6,504 nucleotides of DNA. It comes from an uncultured Neisseria sp. (GTDB taxonomy: Bacteria; Pseudomonadota; Gammaproteobacteria; Burkholderiales; Neisseriaceae). The notes beneath the pieces are model-generated. The model saw only the letters and a program-made list of their open reading frames with translations, was not told the origin of the DNA and searched no databases. This document shows, piece after piece, positions 6,028-6,504 of this stretch. The position numbers and the translations under genes were made by a program. The stretch is taken from assembly GCA_927911515.1 (NCBI GenBank), contig CAKMQH010000329.1:1-6504 (forward strand), given 5' to 3'. How positions within the stretch are numbered: the first letter of the stretch is position 1; each line of letters starts with the position of its first letter.

Positions 6028-6504
6028 CTACTCTATCCCCGCCCATTTGTGTGTCTGCACGCTCAACTGCCAATGCGCGGGGGCGTCGGGGCGGCTGTTT
6101 AAGAGACCGATTTGGCGGATGGTGTCGTAGATATTCATCACGCCGTTTTGTTCGCAGGGCGAAAGGTAGTAATGGCACGCGCGGATTTTGCGTTCCATGT
6201 TTTGGCAGAACGCAACGACATCGCCGTCGGCAACAATCCGCACTTCGTCAGCTTCGGCGATGCAGTTGGTTTCATATTTGGCGGCATAGCAGGCTTTGGG
6301 ACTGGTGGCGACGTAGTCGATTTGCGGCGGCGCGGGCTTGAGGCCGTTGGTTTCGATACAGAGGAAATAGCCTTCCGCCTTGAGCGCATCCAGCAGCGTA
6401 TCGAGATGCGGCTGTATGGTCGGCTCGCCGCCGGTAATGATGACGTTGCGCGCGGTGTAGGTTTTCAGACGGCCTAAGATGTCGGACAGGCTCATCATGC
6501 CGAA
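6028..6504 (-). CDS. queE: 7-carboxy-7-deazaguanine synthase QueE, C-terminal part
   Basis: QueE is the radical-SAM enzyme that converts 6-carboxy-tetrahydropterin to 7-carboxy-7-deazaguanine, a step toward preQ0 and the tRNA base queuosine, in the cytoplasm. The 158 visible residues run from the window edge (FGMMSLSDILGRLK) to a TAG stop at 6028-6030. Recognisable blocks are NVIITGGEPTIQPH (the SAM-binding GGE motif), CIETNGL, VATSPK, EADEVRIVAD, CHYYLSPCEQNG and the C-terminal WQLSVQTHKWAGIE, close to the QueE ending SVQTHK. The family is usually about 210-220 residues, so some 50-60 residues, including the CX3CX2C cluster ligands, lie beyond 6504. The ATG codons at 6496-6498 and 6493-6495 are internal, not starts. 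A DUS lies in the gene at 6464-6475, and the terminator lies at 5940-5971. Confidence 0.92.
   Translation of the reverse strand, partial: FGMMSLSDILGRLKTYTARNVIITGGEPTIQPHLDTLLDALKAEGYFLCIETNGLKPAPPQIDYVATSPKACYAAKYETNCIAEADEVRIVADGDVVAFCQNMERKIRACHYYLSPCEQNGVMNIYDTIRQIGLLNSRPDAPAHWQLSVQTHKWAGIE
6464..6475 (-). repeat. DNA uptake sequence, AG-DUS dialect, inside queE
   Basis: TTCAGACGGCCT is the exact reverse complement of AGGCCGTCTGAA. It encodes GRLK in QueE. It is the only exact copy in the window with CCGTCTGAA rather than TCGTCTGAA. Confidence 0.8.

Noticed and set aside
1..6504. Correia elements, dRS3 repeats, insertion sequences, tRNA genes, CRISPR arrays
   Set aside because: I looked for Correia ends (TATAGTGGATTAA), ATTCCC/GGGAAT repeats, transposase motifs, tRNA folds and spaced direct repeats and saw none.

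Overview
The window looks like chromosomal DNA of a commensal Neisseria. The main evidence is the DNA uptake sequence (DUS): three exact copies of AGGTCGTCTGAA, the dialect described for the N. mucosa / N. sicca group, plus one exact AGGCCGTCTGAA (AG-DUS) and two one-mismatch copies. Several of these are built into terminator hairpins, as is usual in Neisseria. Species is an inference; I cannot search a database.

Layout: the + strand carries only the 3' end of a zinc-type (R,R)-butanediol dehydrogenase family gene (1-433), which is frameshifted at an A7 run. It converges, through a DUS terminator (459-508), on a complete 721-residue TonB-dependent siderophore receptor on the minus strand (2681-516). 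A 323-base gap (2682-3004) upstream of the receptor holds its likely promoter, a hairpin-rich leader and the terminator of the genes further upstream. Next, still on the minus strand, come two tandem paralogous genes of a family I do not recognise (4409-3005 and 5865-4425), 15 bases apart and probably one operon. Each is a membrane-anchored protein with a large cysteine-containing exported domain, and each is interrupted by one inserted base. A perfect TATAAT box lies just upstream of the first. The window ends with the 3' part of queE (minus, 6504-6028), closed by its own hairpin terminator.

How the genes relate: there is no sign of one pathway spanning the window. The dehydrogenase belongs to acetoin/butanediol metabolism, the receptor to outer-membrane iron-siderophore uptake, and QueE to 7-deazaguanine (queuosine) synthesis. 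Terminators separate each unit. The accessory-looking part is the tandem pair: conserved ends, a diverged and AT-richer centre, and a conserved set of eight cysteines. Three genes carry single-base insertions relative to the frame expected from homology or from the sister copy. That is either clustered gene decay or indel errors in the assembly, and the sequence alone cannot decide.
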